NCBI RefSeq assembly: GCF_030929495.1
Contig: NZ_JAVFWN010000003.1
Location: forward strand, 372,001 to 436,000
Direction: 5' to 3'
Origin: Nocardioides sp. LHD-245
Lineage (GTDB): Bacteria > Actinomycetota > Actinomycetes > Propionibacteriales > Nocardioidaceae
Length of the DNA stretch: 64,000 nucleotides
Both the position numbers and the translations under genes were made by a program. Under the pieces are notes generated by a model. The model worked only from the letters and a program-made list of their open reading frames with translations. It was not told the origin of the DNA and made no database searches. How positions within the stretch are numbered: the first letter of the stretch is position 1; the number at the start of each line of letters is the position of its first letter. Below are positions 16,832 through 26,945 of this stretch, piece by piece.

Positions 16832-19018
16832 TCAAGTGGTCGTACGACGCTTCCGCTGCTGCTCGATCAGGGTCTCCTGCAGGTGGACGGTGCCGGCGTT
16901 GCGCTGCCACTCGCCGTCGGCGCCGAGCTCCCAGGCCTGGGTCGTCGGCGCGAAGGCGAGGTCCAGGAGACGCCGTACCTCGTCGCGGCTGGCCGTGGGC
17001 AGGCGCACCAGGACCTCGACCCGGCGGTCGAGGTTGCGGTGCATGAGGTCGGCCGAGCCGATCCAGGTGACCGGCTCGCCGCCGCCCTCGAAGGAGAAGA
17101 CCCGGCTGTGCTCGAGGAAGCGGCCCAGCACGGAGCGGACCCGGACGTTCTCGCTCAGACCGGGTACGCCGGGGCGCAGCGCGCAGATGCCGCGGACGAG
17201 CAGCTCGACGGGCACCCCCTCGCACGAGGCGAGGTAGAGGGCGTCGACCGTCTCCTCGTCGACGACCGAGTTGGCCTTGAACCGGATCCCGGCGGGCCGG
17301 CCGGCCCGGTGGTGCTCGATCTCGGCGTGGATCTGCTCGATCAGGCCGGCCCGGACCGAGTCGGGGGCGACCAGGAGCTGTTCGTAGGTCGCCTTGCGGG
17401 ACCAGCCGGACAGGTTGTTGAACAGGTGGGCGACGTCCTCGCCGATGGTGTCGTCGGTCGTGAGCAGGCCGAGGTCCTCGTACATCCGCGAGGTCTTGGG
17501 GTTGTAGTTGCCGGTGCCGATATGGGTGTAGCGGCGGATGCCGCCCGCCTGCTCGCCTTCGTCGCGGACCACCATCGCCAACTTGCAGTGGGTCTTCAGG
17601 CCGACCAGGCCGTACACGACGTGGCAGCCCGCCTGCTCGAGCTTGCGGGCCCAGCGGATGTTGGCCCGCTCGTCGAAGCGGGCCTTGATCTCCACCAGCA
17701 CCAGCACCTGCTTGCCTGCCTCGGCCGCGTCGATCAGGGCATCGATGATGGGCGAGTCGCCGGAGGTGCGATAGAGGGTCTGCTTGATCGCCAGCACGTG
17801 GGGGTCCGCCGCCGCCTGCTCGATGAAGCGCTGCACGGAGGTGGCGAACGAGTCGTAGGGGTGGTGCAGCAGCACGTCACGCCGGCGCAGCGCCTTGAAC
17901 ACGTCGACCGGCGCGGCCGACTCGAAGTCGGCGAGGCGGGTGTGGGTGCTCGGCACGAAGGACGGGTACTTCAGGTCCTCGCGAGGCAGGTCGGCGATGG
18001 AGTGCAGGCCGCGCAGGTCGAGCGGACCGGGCAGCCGGAACACCTCGTTCTCGCTGATGTCGAGCTCGGAGACGAGCAGCTCGAGCACCGACGGCGCGAT
18101 CGACTCCTCGACCTCCAGTCGCACGGGCGGGCCGAACTTGCGGCGCAGCAGCTCCTTCTCCAGAGCGGCGAGGAGATTCTCGGCGTCGTCCTCCTCGACC
18201 TCGAGGTCCTCGTTGCGGGTCACCCGGAAGGTGTGTGCCTCCAACACCTCCATCCCGGGGAAGAGACGCCGCAGGTGAGCGCCGATCACGTCCTCCAGCG
18301 GCACGAAGCGGGCGTTGCCGAGCGCCACGAAGCGGTCGAAGTTCGAGGGCACCTTGACGCGGGCGAACAGCTCCTTGCCCGTCTTCGGGTTGCGCACCAC
18401 GACCGCGAGGTTGAGCGAGAGCCCGGAGATATAGGGGAAGGGATGTGCCGGGTCGACCGCCAGCGGGGTCAGGACCGGGAAGATCCGGTCTTTGAAGAGC
18501 CGCTTGCACTCCTTCTGCTCGTCGCGGTCCAGGTCCGCCCAGCGGACCAGGTCGATGCCCTGGCCGCTGAGTGCCGGGATCACCTCGTCGTGGAACACCC
18601 GGGCATGGCGCTGGCTCAGCTCGGCCGAGCGGCGCCAGATCGCCTCGAGCACCTCCAGCGGCATCAGACCGCTGGCCGCGCGCACGGCGAGGCCGGTCGC
18701 GATCCGGCGCTTGAGACCGGCCACCCGGACCATGAAGAACTCGTCGAGGTTGCTGGTGAAGATCGCCAGGAACCGGGCCCGTTCCAGCAGCGGCAGCTCG
18801 GTGTCCTCGGCCAGCTCGAGCACGCGCTCGTTGAACCGGAGCCAGGACAGCTCCCGGTCGACGAACCTGTTGTCGACCGCCTCGATCGCCTCGACCAGCG
18901 CGGGATCGGGGACGTAGGTGCGCGCCCGTGCCCCGTCCTCCCGCTCGTCGGGGACGGCCGTCAGGGTGCCGGTGTCGGCATCCGGCAGGAGGGACGTCGG
19001 CTGCTGCTCGGTCGACAT
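16832..19018 (-). CDS. ppk: Polyphosphate kinase 1
   Basis: A 728-residue PPK1, which reversibly polymerises the gamma-phosphate of ATP into polyphosphate. The N-terminal domain starts at [19 protein letters not shown]. The autophosphorylated His is in [10 protein letters not shown] and the second catalytic His is in [18 protein letters not shown]-contacting segments [16 protein letters not shown] and [13 protein letters not shown] are intact. ATG at 19018 is the first start before the conserved domain; the frame open upstream to 20149 is antisense to the esterase. Polyphosphate links this gene functionally to Pst and Pit. Confidence 0.97.
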   Translation of the reverse strand: MSTEQQPTSLLPDADTGTLTAVPDEREDGARARTYVPDPALVEAIEAVDNRFVDRELSWLRFNERVLELAEDTELPLLERARFLAIFTSNLDEFFMVRVAGLKRRIATGLAVRAASGLMPLEVLEAIWRRSAELSQRHARVFHDEVIPALSGQGIDLVRWADLDRDEQKECKRLFKDRIFPVLTPLAVDPAHPFPYISGLSLNLAVVVRNPKTGKELFARVKVPSNFDRFVALGNARFVPLEDVIGAHLRRLFPGMEVLEAHTFRVTRNEDLEVEEDDAENLLAALEKELLRRKFGPPVRLEVEESIAPSVLELLVSELDISENEVFRLPGPLDLRGLHSIADLPREDLKYPSFVPSTHTRLADFESAAPVDVFKALRRRDVLLHHPYDSFATSVQRFIEQAAADPHVLAIKQTLYRTSGDSPIIDALIDAAEAGKQVLVLVEIKARFDERANIRWARKLEQAGCHVVYGLVGLKTHCKLAMVVRDEGEQAGGIRRYTHIGTGNYNPKTSRMYEDLGLLTTDDTIGEDVAHLFNNLSGWSRKATYEQLLVAPDSVRAGLIEQIHAEIEHHRAGRPAGIRFKANSVVDEETVDALYLASCEGVPVELLVRGICALRPGVPGLSENVRVRSVLGRFLEHSRVFSFEGGGEPVTWIGSADLMHRNLDRRVEVLVRLPTASRDEVRRLLDLAFAPTTQAWELGADGEWQRNAGTVHLQETLIEQQRKRRTTT

Positions 19019-19083
19019 GCTCGCGAGTGTGGCACTTCCGGGTGAACGGGAGATGACGCCTGCGGGGACGGCCGTACCCGAAG

Positions 19084-19089
19084 TATGTT
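19084..19089 (+). promoter_or_regulatory. -10 box of leaderless esterase gene
   Basis: TATGTT lies 7 nt before GTG 19097. This decides the start in favour of GTG 19097 over the ATG at 19085, which falls inside the box. Confidence 0.5.
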
Positions 19090-19096
19090 GAATCCC

Positions 19097-20116
19097 GTGA
19101 GCATGCGAACCGCGATCGAGTCCCGTGCGCTGACGACGGTGATGGGACTGCCGAGTAGGGTGCAGCGGCTGCTGAGCGGCGGCCCCCTCGTCCTGGACGG
19201 CCAGACGCTCGCGGCGGACCTGCGGCTGATGCTGACGCTGCAGCGCCTGGCCCGCAAGGGCGACCTCGCCGGTGAGGGTGTCGTGCAGGGCCGGGCGGCG
19301 TTGCGCGAGAACGCAACGCTGGCCGGTGGGCAGCCGGCGATCGGCAGCATCCGCGATCTCGCCGTTGCGGATCTGCCCGCGCGGCTCTACGAGCCGTCGA
19401 GGCCCGTCGGCCGCGGACTGCTGCTGTTCTTCCACGGCGGCGGCTTCCTCTACGGCGATCTGACCTCCCACGACGCGCCGTGCCGGGTGCTCGCCGAGAG
19501 CTCCGGGGTGCGGGTGCTGGCGGTGGAGTACCGCGTCGGCCCCGAGGCAGCCTTCCCGGCGGCCTTCGAGGACGCCGAGGCGGCCTTGCGCTGGGTGCAC
19601 GAGCACGCGGCCGAGCTCGGAGTCGACCAGGACCGGATCGGCGTCGCCGGTGACTCCGCCGGGGGCAATCTCGCCGCCTACACGGCGATCACCGCCGCCC
19701 GGACCGGCCTCCCGCTGGCGTTCCAGCTGCTCGTCTACCCGTGCACCGACGCCGACCGCGCGACCGAGAGCCTGCGCCTGTTCGGCGAGGGCCTCTACCT
19801 CACGGCGGAGGCGATCGCCTCGTTCAACGACATCTACCTGCCCCGTCCCGAGGACCAGCGCGACGAGCGGATGAACCTGCTCGACATCGACCTGCCCGAC
19901 GGGCTCGCGCCGGCGTACGTCGTCACCGCCGGCTTCGACCCGCTCCGTGACGAGGGCGAGGCCTACGCCCGCCGGATGGCCGACGCGGGCGCCGAGGTGG
20001 AGCTGCGCCGGTATCCCGACCAGATCCACGGATTCCTCAACATCGTGGGCGTCGGCCGGAGCAGCCGCGCCGCCGTCCGCGAGATCGCCGCCCGGCTGCG
20101 CGCCGCGCTGGCGTAG
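19097..20116 (+). CDS. Alpha/beta hydrolase, hormone-sensitive-lipase-type esterase
   Basis: A 339-residue family IV (HSL-like) carboxylesterase. The oxyanion-hole motif HGGGFLYG and the nucleophile elbow GDSAGGN are perfect; the catalytic Asp lies in GFDPLRDEG and the His in DQIHGFLN. A cap region of about 100 residues precedes the core. No signal peptide is seen, so it is cytoplasmic. It is alone between ppk (divergent) and the LysR gene (convergent, 13-nt gap). The substrate is probably a short acyl ester. Confidence 0.9.
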   Translation: MSMRTAIESRALTTVMGLPSRVQRLLSGGPLVLDGQTLAADLRLMLTLQRLARKGDLAGEGVVQGRAALRENATLAGGQPAIGSIRDLAVADLPARLYEPSRPVGRGLLLFFHGGGFLYGDLTSHDAPCRVLAESSGVRVLAVEYRVGPEAAFPAAFEDAEAALRWVHEHAAELGVDQDRIGVAGDSAGGNLAAYTAITAARTGLPLAFQLLVYPCTDADRATESLRLFGEGLYLTAEAIASFNDIYLPRPEDQRDERMNLLDIDLPDGLAPAYVVTAGFDPLRDEGEAYARRMADAGAEVELRRYPDQIHGFLNIVGVGRSSRAAVREIAARLRAALA

Positions 20117-20129
20117 GGGCGCCGGCCGG

Positions 20130-21050
20130 TCAGCCGGTTCGTGGGGCACCGTCGACGAACATCGCGCTCAGCGACGCGATGACCCGCTCGGCGGCCGGGG
20201 AGGTCGACCGGTCGGGAATGGTGACGATGCCGAGGGTGCGGTCGACCTCGGGGGAGACGAGCGGAGTGGAGGCGAGATCGGCGAACGCCATCAGGGGCAG
20301 CACGGTCGCCGGAGCTGCCGCGACGCCCAGGCCCGCAGCGACCAGGCCGGCGATGACCGCGATGTTCTGGGCCTCGATCGTGTCGGCGGGCCGGGCGTCC
20401 AGTGCCTCGAGGGTCGCATCGGTGAGGATGCGCAGGCTCGAGGACGGCCCGAACATCACCAGCGTCTCCTCCGCCAGCTCGCGCCACGTCACGGCGTCGC
20501 CCTCGGCGAAGCGGTGACCACGCGGGTGCACGGCGTGGAACCGGTCGGACAGCAGCGGGGAGAAGGCGGTGCCGGCGGGAAGGTCGGCGTCGCCCGCGAT
20601 CGCCAGGTCCGCGCGCCCGGCGACCAGGTCCTCGATCGCATCGTGGGCGAGGACGTCGTGGATGTCGATCGTGACGTCGGGGGCGTCCTCGCGCAGCCGC
20701 GCGACGAGGGAGGGCAGCAGGGTCGCCGCCACCGAGGGCAGCGCCGAGACCCGGACCACCCCTCCCGCGCCGTCGCGGAACAGGGCGAACTCCCGCATGC
20801 CCCGCTCGTAGTCGGCGACCAGGCCCGTGGCGATCCGGACGAACTCGCGTCCGGCCGGGGTGGGCTCGACGGAGCGCGTCGTGCGATCGAACAGCCGGAT
20901 GCCCAGACGCCGCTCGGCGTCGTTCACGGCGCGACTCAGCGCGCTCTGCGAGAGGTGCGCCCGCTCCGCGGCCATCGTGAAACTCCGCTGCCGGGCGACG
21001 TCCAGCACCAGGCGGAGGGTGCGCAGGTCGAGGTCGAGGGGGACGAGCAT
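20130..21050 (-). CDS. LysR-family transcriptional regulator of the adjacent catabolic operon
   Basis: A 306-residue LTTR. The N-terminal helix-turn-helix is [33 protein letters not shown] (about residues 22-55) followed by the linker helix. The rest is a two-lobed periplasmic-binding-like effector domain starting near residue 95 ([18 protein letters not shown]). It is divergent from the CoA-transferase operon, the usual layout for a LysR activator and its target. A GATAAT box 6 nt before the ATG suggests a leaderless mRNA. The co-inducer would be a pathway intermediate. Confidence 0.9.
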   Translation of the reverse strand: MLVPLDLDLRTLRLVLDVARQRSFTMAAERAHLSQSALSRAVNDAERRLGIRLFDRTTRSVEPTPAGREFVRIATGLVADYERGMREFALFRDGAGGVVRVSALPSVAATLLPSLVARLREDAPDVTIDIHDVLAHDAIEDLVAGRADLAIAGDADLPAGTAFSPLLSDRFHAVHPRGHRFAEGDAVTWRELAEETLVMFGPSSSLRILTDATLEALDARPADTIEAQNIAVIAGLVAAGLGVAAAPATVLPLMAFADLASTPLVSPEVDRTLGIVTIPDRSTSPAAERVIASLSAMFVDGAPRTG

Positions 21051-21074
21051 CCGAACATTATCCCGATGGGCGCA

Positions 21075-21112
21075 TCAATCAATGTGTATTGAGGCGTGCA
21101 GAGAAAGTGCAC
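21075..21112. promoter_or_regulatory. Candidate LysR-type operators in the divergent gap
   Basis: Two interrupted palindromes lie 25-62 bp from the LysR start: TCAAT-N8-ATTGA (21075-21092) and GTGCA-N7-TGCAC (21096-21112). Both contain the T-N11-A core typical of LTTR boxes. The region is also the most AT-rich stretch nearby, as expected for a regulated promoter. Confidence 0.45.
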
Positions 21113-21200
21113 AGTGCATACGGTGACGGTCGTCATAGCGCCGGACGTGACCGGCGCCACCAGGCAGAGGCGACGCCCGGCGCCGCCGAGAGAGTGAGAG

Positions 21201-22412
21201 ATGACCTCCGTTCCCGTCACCCCGGCCCCGTCGTCGGACGACTTCCGTCCCCTGGCGCACGTCCGCGTGCTCGACTTCACCCGCGTGCTCGCGGGCCCGT
21301 ACGCCACGATGTCACTCGCGGAGTTGGGCGCCGACGTCATCAAGGTCGAGATGCCCGGAGCCGGGGACGAGACCCGGGCCTGGGGCCCGCCGTTCGTCGG
21401 CGACTCCAGCGCCTACTTCCACGCCGTCAACCGCGGCAAGCGGAGCATCGCGCTCGATCTCACGACCGCGGAGGGGCGCCGTACGGTCGACCGCCTGCTC
21501 GCGACGGCCGACGTCGTCGTCGAGAACTTCCGGCCCGGGGTGGCCGAGCGGCTGGGGCTCGCCGCGGACGACGTCCTGGCTGCCCATCCTCGGTTGGTCT
21601 ACGCCTCCATCACCGGCTTCGGCCGTACCGGCCCCCTGGCGTCCGACGCGGGGACCGAGGTCATCGTGGAAGCCGCCTCCGGTCTGATGAGCGTCACCGG
21701 TGTCCCCGGCGGCGAGCCGGTGCGCTTCGGGGTGGCCATGGTCGACCTGGCGACCGGACTGACCATGATCAACGGGGTGCTCGCGGCGTTGCTCGAGCGG
21801 GGACGCACCGGCCGCGGTCGCCGGATCGACGTGTCGCTGTACGCCACCGCGGTCAGCGCGCTCGGCACGGTGATCGCATCGTCGTCGGCCGGCGGGGGTG
21901 CGCCGCGCCCGTGGGGGAGCGCGCACGCCTCGATCGTCCCCTACCGGGCGTTCCGGGCCGGCGACGGTCATGTCGTCCTCGGCGCGACCAACGACGCGAT
22001 GTTCCAGCGGCTGATCACCGCGCTGGACCTGGCTGCCCCGCTGGGGGGTCCACAGTGGCGCACCAACGCTGACCGGGTCACCGGTCGCGACCGGGTCGAG
22101 CGTGTCGTCCAGGAGGCGGTCGGCCGGTTCACGGTCGAGGAGGTCGTGGGCCGGCTGCGCCGGCACGGGGTCCTCGTCGCGCCGGTCCTCGATCCCGATC
22201 AGGCGGCTCGCAGCGAGCAGGCCCGGGCGCTCGGGCTGACCACGGAGCACGACGGCGTGGTGATGACGCGCGGCCCGCTGGCCGTGGGCGGCGCCGATCG
22301 ACTCGGCCCGGCGCCGGCCCTCGGTCAGCACACCGACGAGATCCTCGCCGAGCTCGAGGCCGATCTCGAAGCTCAGCATGGACGCGACGACTACCAGGAG
22401 GTGGCGAGATGA
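21201..22412 (+). CDS. Family III (CaiB/BaiF-type) CoA-transferase
   Basis: A 403-residue CoA-transferase. The N-terminal signature VLDFTRVLAGPYATMSLAELGADVIKVE is classical, VNRGKRSIALDL follows, and the catalytic Asp is D182 in VAMVDLATG. Family members move CoA between carboxylic acids; human SUGCT of this family acts on glutarate and 3-hydroxy-3-methylglutarate. It is first of six genes, with an ATGA overlap to the next. In this context it would activate the dicarboxylate product of the two dehydrogenases to a CoA thioester, the substrate of the lyase at the operon end. Confidence 0.9.
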   Translation: MTSVPVTPAPSSDDFRPLAHVRVLDFTRVLAGPYATMSLAELGADVIKVEMPGAGDETRAWGPPFVGDSSAYFHAVNRGKRSIALDLTTAEGRRTVDRLLATADVVVENFRPGVAERLGLAADDVLAAHPRLVYASITGFGRTGPLASDAGTEVIVEAASGLMSVTGVPGGEPVRFGVAMVDLATGLTMINGVLAALLERGRTGRGRRIDVSLYATAVSALGTVIASSSAGGGAPRPWGSAHASIVPYRAFRAGDGHVVLGATNDAMFQRLITALDLAAPLGGPQWRTNADRVTGRDRVERVVQEAVGRFTVEEVVGRLRRHGVLVAPVLDPDQAARSEQARALGLTTEHDGVVMTRGPLAVGGADRLGPAPALGQHTDEILAELEADLEAQHGRDDYQEVAR

Positions 22413-23515
22413 GCGCGACAGGACGTGCGGCGGTGCTGCGTGGCTTCGGCCAGGACTTCACCGTCGAGACCTTCCCCCGGCCGCGGGCCGATGCCGGGGG
22501 GCTCGTCGTCGAGATCGAGACGGCGACGGTCTGCGGGTCCGACGTCCACGCCTGGAAGGGACAGCTGTCCCTCGACGTGTCCCTGCCGATGATCCTCGGG
22601 CACGAGATGGCCGGGCGCATCGTCGAGCTCGGCGACGGCGCCGATGTCGACAGCGTGGGGCAGCCCCTCGCGGTCGGCGATCGGGTCGTCTGGGCCCACG
22701 CATCGTGCGGGCGGTGCCACGAGTGCACCGTGGAGCAGACGCCGGTCCTGTGCTCGCATCGCTACATCGGCTATCTCAACGACTGCTCCGTGCCGCCGCA
22801 CTTCACGGGGACCTTCGCCGAGTACGGCGTCGTCCGCCCCGACGCGGGGCGGGTGCGGATCCCCGACGGCGTCGACTCCGCCTGGGCGTCGGCGGGGAGC
22901 TGCGCGCTGCGGACGGTCGTCAAGGCCCTCGACCTGGCCGGCTCGGTCGACCGCGACGACACCGTCGTCGTCCAGGGTGCCGGGCCGCTCGGACTCTTCG
23001 CGACGGCCCTGTTGTCGCTCAACGGCCCGCGCCGCCTCGTGGTGGTGGGCGGTCCCCGGGACCGCCTCGACCTCGCCGCCGAGTGGGGAGCCACGCACAC
23101 CGTCCTCGTCGACCCGAGTGCGGACCCCGCCGGGCGCATCGACGAGGTCATGTCGATCACCGGCCGCGGCGCCTCCGTCGCGTTCGAGCTCGCCGGCGCG
23201 CCGGGAGTCGTCGGCGAGGGCGTGCGGATGATGGCGCGCAACGGCCGGTACGTCCTGCTGGGCACGCTGGGCGGCGCTCCGCAACCGGTCGACGTCGCAG
23301 CGATCGTGACGCGCGGCCTCCGGGTCACCGGCTCGATGAGCGGCGCGATCGGCGACTACCACCGGGCGATGCTCGCGCTCGACCGCTACCAGGACCGCTT
23401 CGACTGGAACCGGATGCTCGGCTCCACCTACGACCTCGACACCCTCGGCGACGCGATGGAGGCGATGGTCGCGATGACCGAGATCAAGCCGATCGTCCGT
23501 CCCGCCGGCCGCTGA
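22409..23515 (+). CDS. Zinc-dependent alcohol dehydrogenase (MDR family)
   Basis: A 368-residue medium-chain dehydrogenase. Catalytic zinc ligands are C42 (TVCGSDVH) and H65-E66 (ILGHEMAG); the structural zinc site has C100, C103, C106 and C115. The Rossmann motif is VVVQGAGPLGLFA. The residue after the second strand is Gly-Gly-Pro, not the usual Asp, so the NAD/NADP preference is unclear. It starts inside the stop of the CoA-transferase gene (ATGA). Inferred role: oxidation of a primary hydroxyl to an aldehyde for the next enzyme. Confidence 0.9.
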   Translation: MSATGRAAVLRGFGQDFTVETFPRPRADAGGLVVEIETATVCGSDVHAWKGQLSLDVSLPMILGHEMAGRIVELGDGADVDSVGQPLAVGDRVVWAHASCGRCHECTVEQTPVLCSHRYIGYLNDCSVPPHFTGTFAEYGVVRPDAGRVRIPDGVDSAWASAGSCALRTVVKALDLAGSVDRDDTVVVQGAGPLGLFATALLSLNGPRRLVVVGGPRDRLDLAAEWGATHTVLVDPSADPAGRIDEVMSITGRGASVAFELAGAPGVVGEGVRMMARNGRYVLLGTLGGAPQPVDVAAIVTRGLRVTGSMSGAIGDYHRAMLALDRYQDRFDWNRMLGSTYDLDTLGDAMEAMVAMTEIKPIVRPAGR

Positions 23516-23536
23516 CCAGAGAAGAAGGAGCCTCCC

Positions 23537-25036
23537 ATGGCCGTAACCGACCGCGCCGACCTCGACAGCCTGCGCCCCGCACTCGACGACCACAGCACCG
23601 CCCTGCCCGGGTCCTTCGGCCTGGACGTCGCCGGCGAGGAGCGCGAGCCGCAACGCTGGCACGACGACGTGGACCCCGCGACGGGTGGCCGTCTCGCCAC
23701 CGTCGCCAGTGCCACCGGCGACGAGATCGCGGACGCCGTCGCGGCGGCCCGCACCGCGGCGCCGGCCTGGGCGGCGCGACCGCCCGGCGAACGCGGCGCC
23801 CTGCTGCGACGACTCGCCGACCTGGTGCGTCGCGACCACGAGGTGCTCGCCCGGCTGGAGACCCGGGACACGGGCAAGCCGTTGGCGCAGGGGCGCGCCG
23901 ACATCACCGCGGCCGCCCGCTACTTCGAGTTCTACGGATCGGTGGTGGAGGGCTTCCTCGGCGACGCGATCCCGCTCGGTGCCGGGTCGCTGGCCGTGGT
24001 GGAGCACGTCCCGCACGGCGTCACCGGGCACGTGGTCCCGTGGAACTACCCGGCGCAGATCACGGCGCGGTCGGTCGGCGCCGCTCTGGCGGCCGGCAAC
24101 GCGACGGTCGTCAAGCCCGCCGACGAGGCCCCGCTGGTCGCGCTGGCCTACGCCCGACTCGCACGCGAGGCCGGCTTCCCCGCGGGTGTCGTGAACGTGC
24201 TGCCGGGAGGCGCCGAGGCCGGCGCCGCGCTCACCGCCCACCCTGACGTCGACCACGTGTCGTTCACCGGCTCGGTCGTCACCGGCCGCTCGGTCGCCCG
24301 TGCCTGCGCGGATCGAGGGCGCCCCGCCCTGCTGGAGCTCGGCGGGAAGTCCGCCCACCTCGTGCTGGAGGGCGCCGATGTCGACCGCGCGGCGCCCGTG
24401 ATCGCCCGCGCACTCCTGCTCCACGCGGGCCAGACCTGCACCGCCGGCACCCGCGTCGTCGTCCACGCGTCGCTGCATCGCCGACTGGTCGACGCCCTCG
24501 CGCCGTACTTCACCGAGGCGACGCTCGGTCCGGGGCTGACCGACCCGACCGTCGGCCCGGTCGTCTCGGGGGCGCAGGCCGACCGGGTCGCCGGCTTCCT
24601 GGAGCGGGCCGCCGCGCAGGGCGCGATGATCGCCGCCGAGGCGAAGCCGCCCGCCGAGGAGCTCGGTGGCTTCTTCGTGCCGCCGGTCCTCTTCGACGAG
24701 GTCGGCCAGGACACCGAGCTGTTCGCCGAGGAGGTCTTCGGACCGCTCCTGGCCGTCACGCCGGTGGACTCGGACGCGGCGGCGATCGCGGCCGCGCACA
24801 ACAGCCGGTACGGGCTCACCGCGGCGGTGTGGTGCCAGGACGTCGACCGGGCGCTCCGGGCCGCGCGGACGCTCGACGTCGGACAGACCTATGTCAACGG
24901 CTATGCGCCCGGCGGCGGCGTCGAGCTCCCGTTCGGCGGGACCCGGGACAGCGGCTACGGACGGGAGAAGGGCGTCGAGGCGCTGCGCGAGTACTCCCGG
25001 CCCCGCACGCTCTTCGTCGACATCGCGGGCGCGTGA
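23537..25036 (+). CDS. NAD(P)-dependent aldehyde dehydrogenase
   Basis: A 499-residue ALDH superfamily enzyme with all key residues: N170 in VVPWNYPAQ, K193 in VVKPADEAP, E267 in LLELGGKSAHLV and the nucleophile C301 in GQTCTAGTR. Length and motifs fit betaine-aldehyde or gamma-aminobutyraldehyde dehydrogenase-like members, but specificity cannot be read. AAGAAGGAGC precedes ATG 23537. It lies 21 nt after the alcohol dehydrogenase, so the pair probably oxidises an alcohol through the aldehyde to the acid. Confidence 0.93.
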   Translation: MAVTDRADLDSLRPALDDHSTALPGSFGLDVAGEEREPQRWHDDVDPATGGRLATVASATGDEIADAVAAARTAAPAWAARPPGERGALLRRLADLVRRDHEVLARLETRDTGKPLAQGRADITAAARYFEFYGSVVEGFLGDAIPLGAGSLAVVEHVPHGVTGHVVPWNYPAQITARSVGAALAAGNATVVKPADEAPLVALAYARLAREAGFPAGVVNVLPGGAEAGAALTAHPDVDHVSFTGSVVTGRSVARACADRGRPALLELGGKSAHLVLEGADVDRAAPVIARALLLHAGQTCTAGTRVVVHASLHRRLVDALAPYFTEATLGPGLTDPTVGPVVSGAQADRVAGFLERAAAQGAMIAAEAKPPAEELGGFFVPPVLFDEVGQDTELFAEEVFGPLLAVTPVDSDAAAIAAAHNSRYGLTAAVWCQDVDRALRAARTLDVGQTYVNGYAPGGGVELPFGGTRDSGYGREKGVEALREYSRPRTLFVDIAGA

Positions 25037-25068
25037 GCACCCCTCATCGATCCACGGAAGGAATGGTC

Positions 25069-25563
25069 ATGTCACAGGGAGGCGCCGCGGCTTCGCGGGA
25101 GCCGGAGGCGGGTCTCGTAGAGGTGTGGGGCGACACCGTCAACGAGACCCACGTGAAGATCTCGGTTCTGCTGGGGGCGGGACTCGCCGTGCCGACGTTC
25201 CTCGTCGCACGCGAGGTGCTGTCCGCGACCATGGAGAACCAGGACCTCGCCAAGACCTACGCCATGCTCGCGGGCCTGTTCGCCTGTCTCGTCGCGGCGA
25301 TCGTGTCGGCACGCCTGTTCGAGCCCAAGCGGATCGTCAGCGAGCAGACCCTCGACCGCGAGCAGCAGATCGAGGCCGCGCTCGACCTCGCGCGCCAGCC
25401 GCTCGGGATGGGGCGGCTGTCCGATCTCGACGCAGCCGGCCGCGAGGAGCTGCGCCGTCTCGGCCTCGACGAGGTGTTCGAGGAGGCCGAGCGCCGTCTC
25501 GCCGCGCAGGCCGCGCCGGACGGGCCGCAGGTCGACGCTGTTGAGCCGGGAGCGGCACGGTGA
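25069..25563 (+). CDS. Two-helix membrane protein, probable partner of the TctA-like permease
   Basis: A 164-residue protein. Two membrane helices are clear (residues about 30-50, ISVLLGAGLAVPTFLVA, and 64-84, YAMLAGLFACLVAAIVSA). A charged helical tail of about 75 residues follows, rich in Glu, Arg and Leu and likely cytoplasmic. ATG at 25069 is preferred over 25063 because AAGGA lies 6 nt before it. It overlaps the permease start (GTGA, 25560-25563). TctB partners normally have four helices, so this is either a reduced TctB-like subunit or an unrelated protein. I do not recognise the family. Confidence 0.65.
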   Translation: MSQGGAAASREPEAGLVEVWGDTVNETHVKISVLLGAGLAVPTFLVAREVLSATMENQDLAKTYAMLAGLFACLVAAIVSARLFEPKRIVSEQTLDREQQIEAALDLARQPLGMGRLSDLDAAGREELRRLGLDEVFEEAERRLAAQAAPDGPQVDAVEPGAAR

Positions 25564-26945
25564 GCGCGGAGCTGCTCGACGGCATCACGGCCGCACTGCT
25601 CGCCGGCCTCGCCGGCGCGGTCATCTTCTCCCTCCTCGGTCTCGTCTCGGGCACCGACGAGACGGCGACCCTCGCCCCGCTGACGCTCGCGGTGGTCCTG
25701 CTCGGCGTGCCCCCGGCCGGCGTACTGACGTTCTTCATCGCCGGCGCGGCAGCCAAGCACATGACCCACGCCGTGCCGACGACCCTGCTGGGCATCCCGG
25801 GCGACACCATGGCGATCGCCCTGATGGAGGAGGCGAACGCGCTACGGCGTCTCGGCGTGCCGCACATCGCGCTGCGCAAGATGGTCTCGGCCGCCGTGCT
25901 GTCCGCCCTGATCGCGATCCCGGTGTCGGTGCTCGCCGCCAGCGCGCTCGCGACGATCGCCGACGACATCAAGCAGGTCATCCCGTACCTCTTCCCGGTC
26001 ATCGCGATCGCGATCGCCTATCTGTCCAAGGGCCGCTGGGCGTCGGTGATCGCCCTCGTGCCCTTGACCGCGATGATCACGGGCCTGAACACGTTCGTCG
26101 CCGCCGAGACCGGCAAGACGCTGGCGATCAGCTTCTTCGTGGGACTCGCCGTCGGACCGATGATCGTCGATCTGGTCGGCCTGGCCTCGCCGCTGAGCCG
26201 AGCGTCCCTGCTGCGCGATCGCCGGCCCACGTTCTGGCTGGCGCCCGAGGACGGGGGCGATGGCTCCGCCGCGGCCGCGCCGCGCAACCCGCTCCGCGTG
26301 CTGTCCCGCTCCGAGGCGACGACGACCGCGGCCGCGGCGGGTGTCACCAGCCTGACCTTCGTCGTCAGCCCGCTCGCGATGGCGATCCTGGTCGGCGACA
26401 TCGTCGGCGCTCGCGTCAAGCACGCCTACCAGCGGCTCACCCGGGTGATCTCGGTACGCAACGGCGTGACCGACTCGACGTACCTGGCGGAGACGCTGAT
26501 CCCGCTCGTGGCCGTCGGCCTGCCGCTCAGTCCGATCGCCGCCGGGGCCGCGGCCCCGCTGTTCAACGCCCCGCCCGTCTTCACGGTCGGCGGGGACGGC
26601 GTCGAGCTCCACAACCTGCACACGCTCCTCAGCCCCACACAGTTCCTGGTGTACGGCCTGATCGGCGTTCTCGCCGCCGCGCTGATCGCGTACCCGCTGA
26701 CGGTGACCTATGCCCGCCGTGCGGCGCTCTTCGTGGCCCGCAACCTCAGCCACGAGGCGGTGGTCGGTGCCTTCGCGGGTCTGGTCCTCGTCGTCGCGAT
26801 GTACGAGGGCGGCATCTGGGGTGTCGTCGTGATGCTGACCGTCGGCCTGGTCGGTGGTGTCTTGAACAAGGTGATCGGCATGCACGTCGGGGTGCAGTGC
26901 ATGGCCTACTACGTCTCGGTCCTGACCGTCCCGGTGCTGCTGTGA
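25560..26945 (+). CDS. TctA-like permease (tripartite tricarboxylate transporter family)
   Basis: A 461-residue membrane protein with about eleven helices. The segment VPTTLLGIPGDTMAIALMEEANALRR resembles the TctA motif around I-P-G-x-P, and a similar pattern recurs in the second half (VAVGLPLSPIAAGAAAPLFNAPP), giving the two-repeat layout of the TctA family. The family imports carboxylates such as citrate or tartrate using a periplasmic binding protein, yet no TctC-type gene is in the operon. Its end overlaps the lyase start (GTGA). The assignment to TctA is by motif and layout; distant homologues are possible. Confidence 0.7.
   Translation: MSAELLDGITAALLAGLAGAVIFSLLGLVSGTDETATLAPLTLAVVLLGVPPAGVLTFFIAGAAAKHMTHAVPTTLLGIPGDTMAIALMEEANALRRLGVPHIALRKMVSAAVLSALIAIPVSVLAASALATIADDIKQVIPYLFPVIAIAIAYLSKGRWASVIALVPLTAMITGLNTFVAAETGKTLAISFFVGLAVGPMIVDLVGLASPLSRASLLRDRRPTFWLAPEDGGDGSAAAAPRNPLRVLSRSEATTTAAAAGVTSLTFVVSPLAMAILVGDIVGARVKHAYQRLTRVISVRNGVTDSTYLAETLIPLVAVGLPLSPIAAGAAAPLFNAPPVFTVGGDGVELHNLHTLLSPTQFLVYGLIGVLAAALIAYPLTVTYARRAALFVARNLSHEAVVGAFAGLVLVVAMYEGGIWGVVVMLTVGLVGGVLNKVIGMHVGVQCMAYYVSVLTVPVLL

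Noticed and set aside
19019..20149. Upstream extension of ppk on the minus strand
   Set aside because: It is antisense to the esterase gene. PPK1 similarity begins just after ATG 19018, and high GC keeps opposite frames open.
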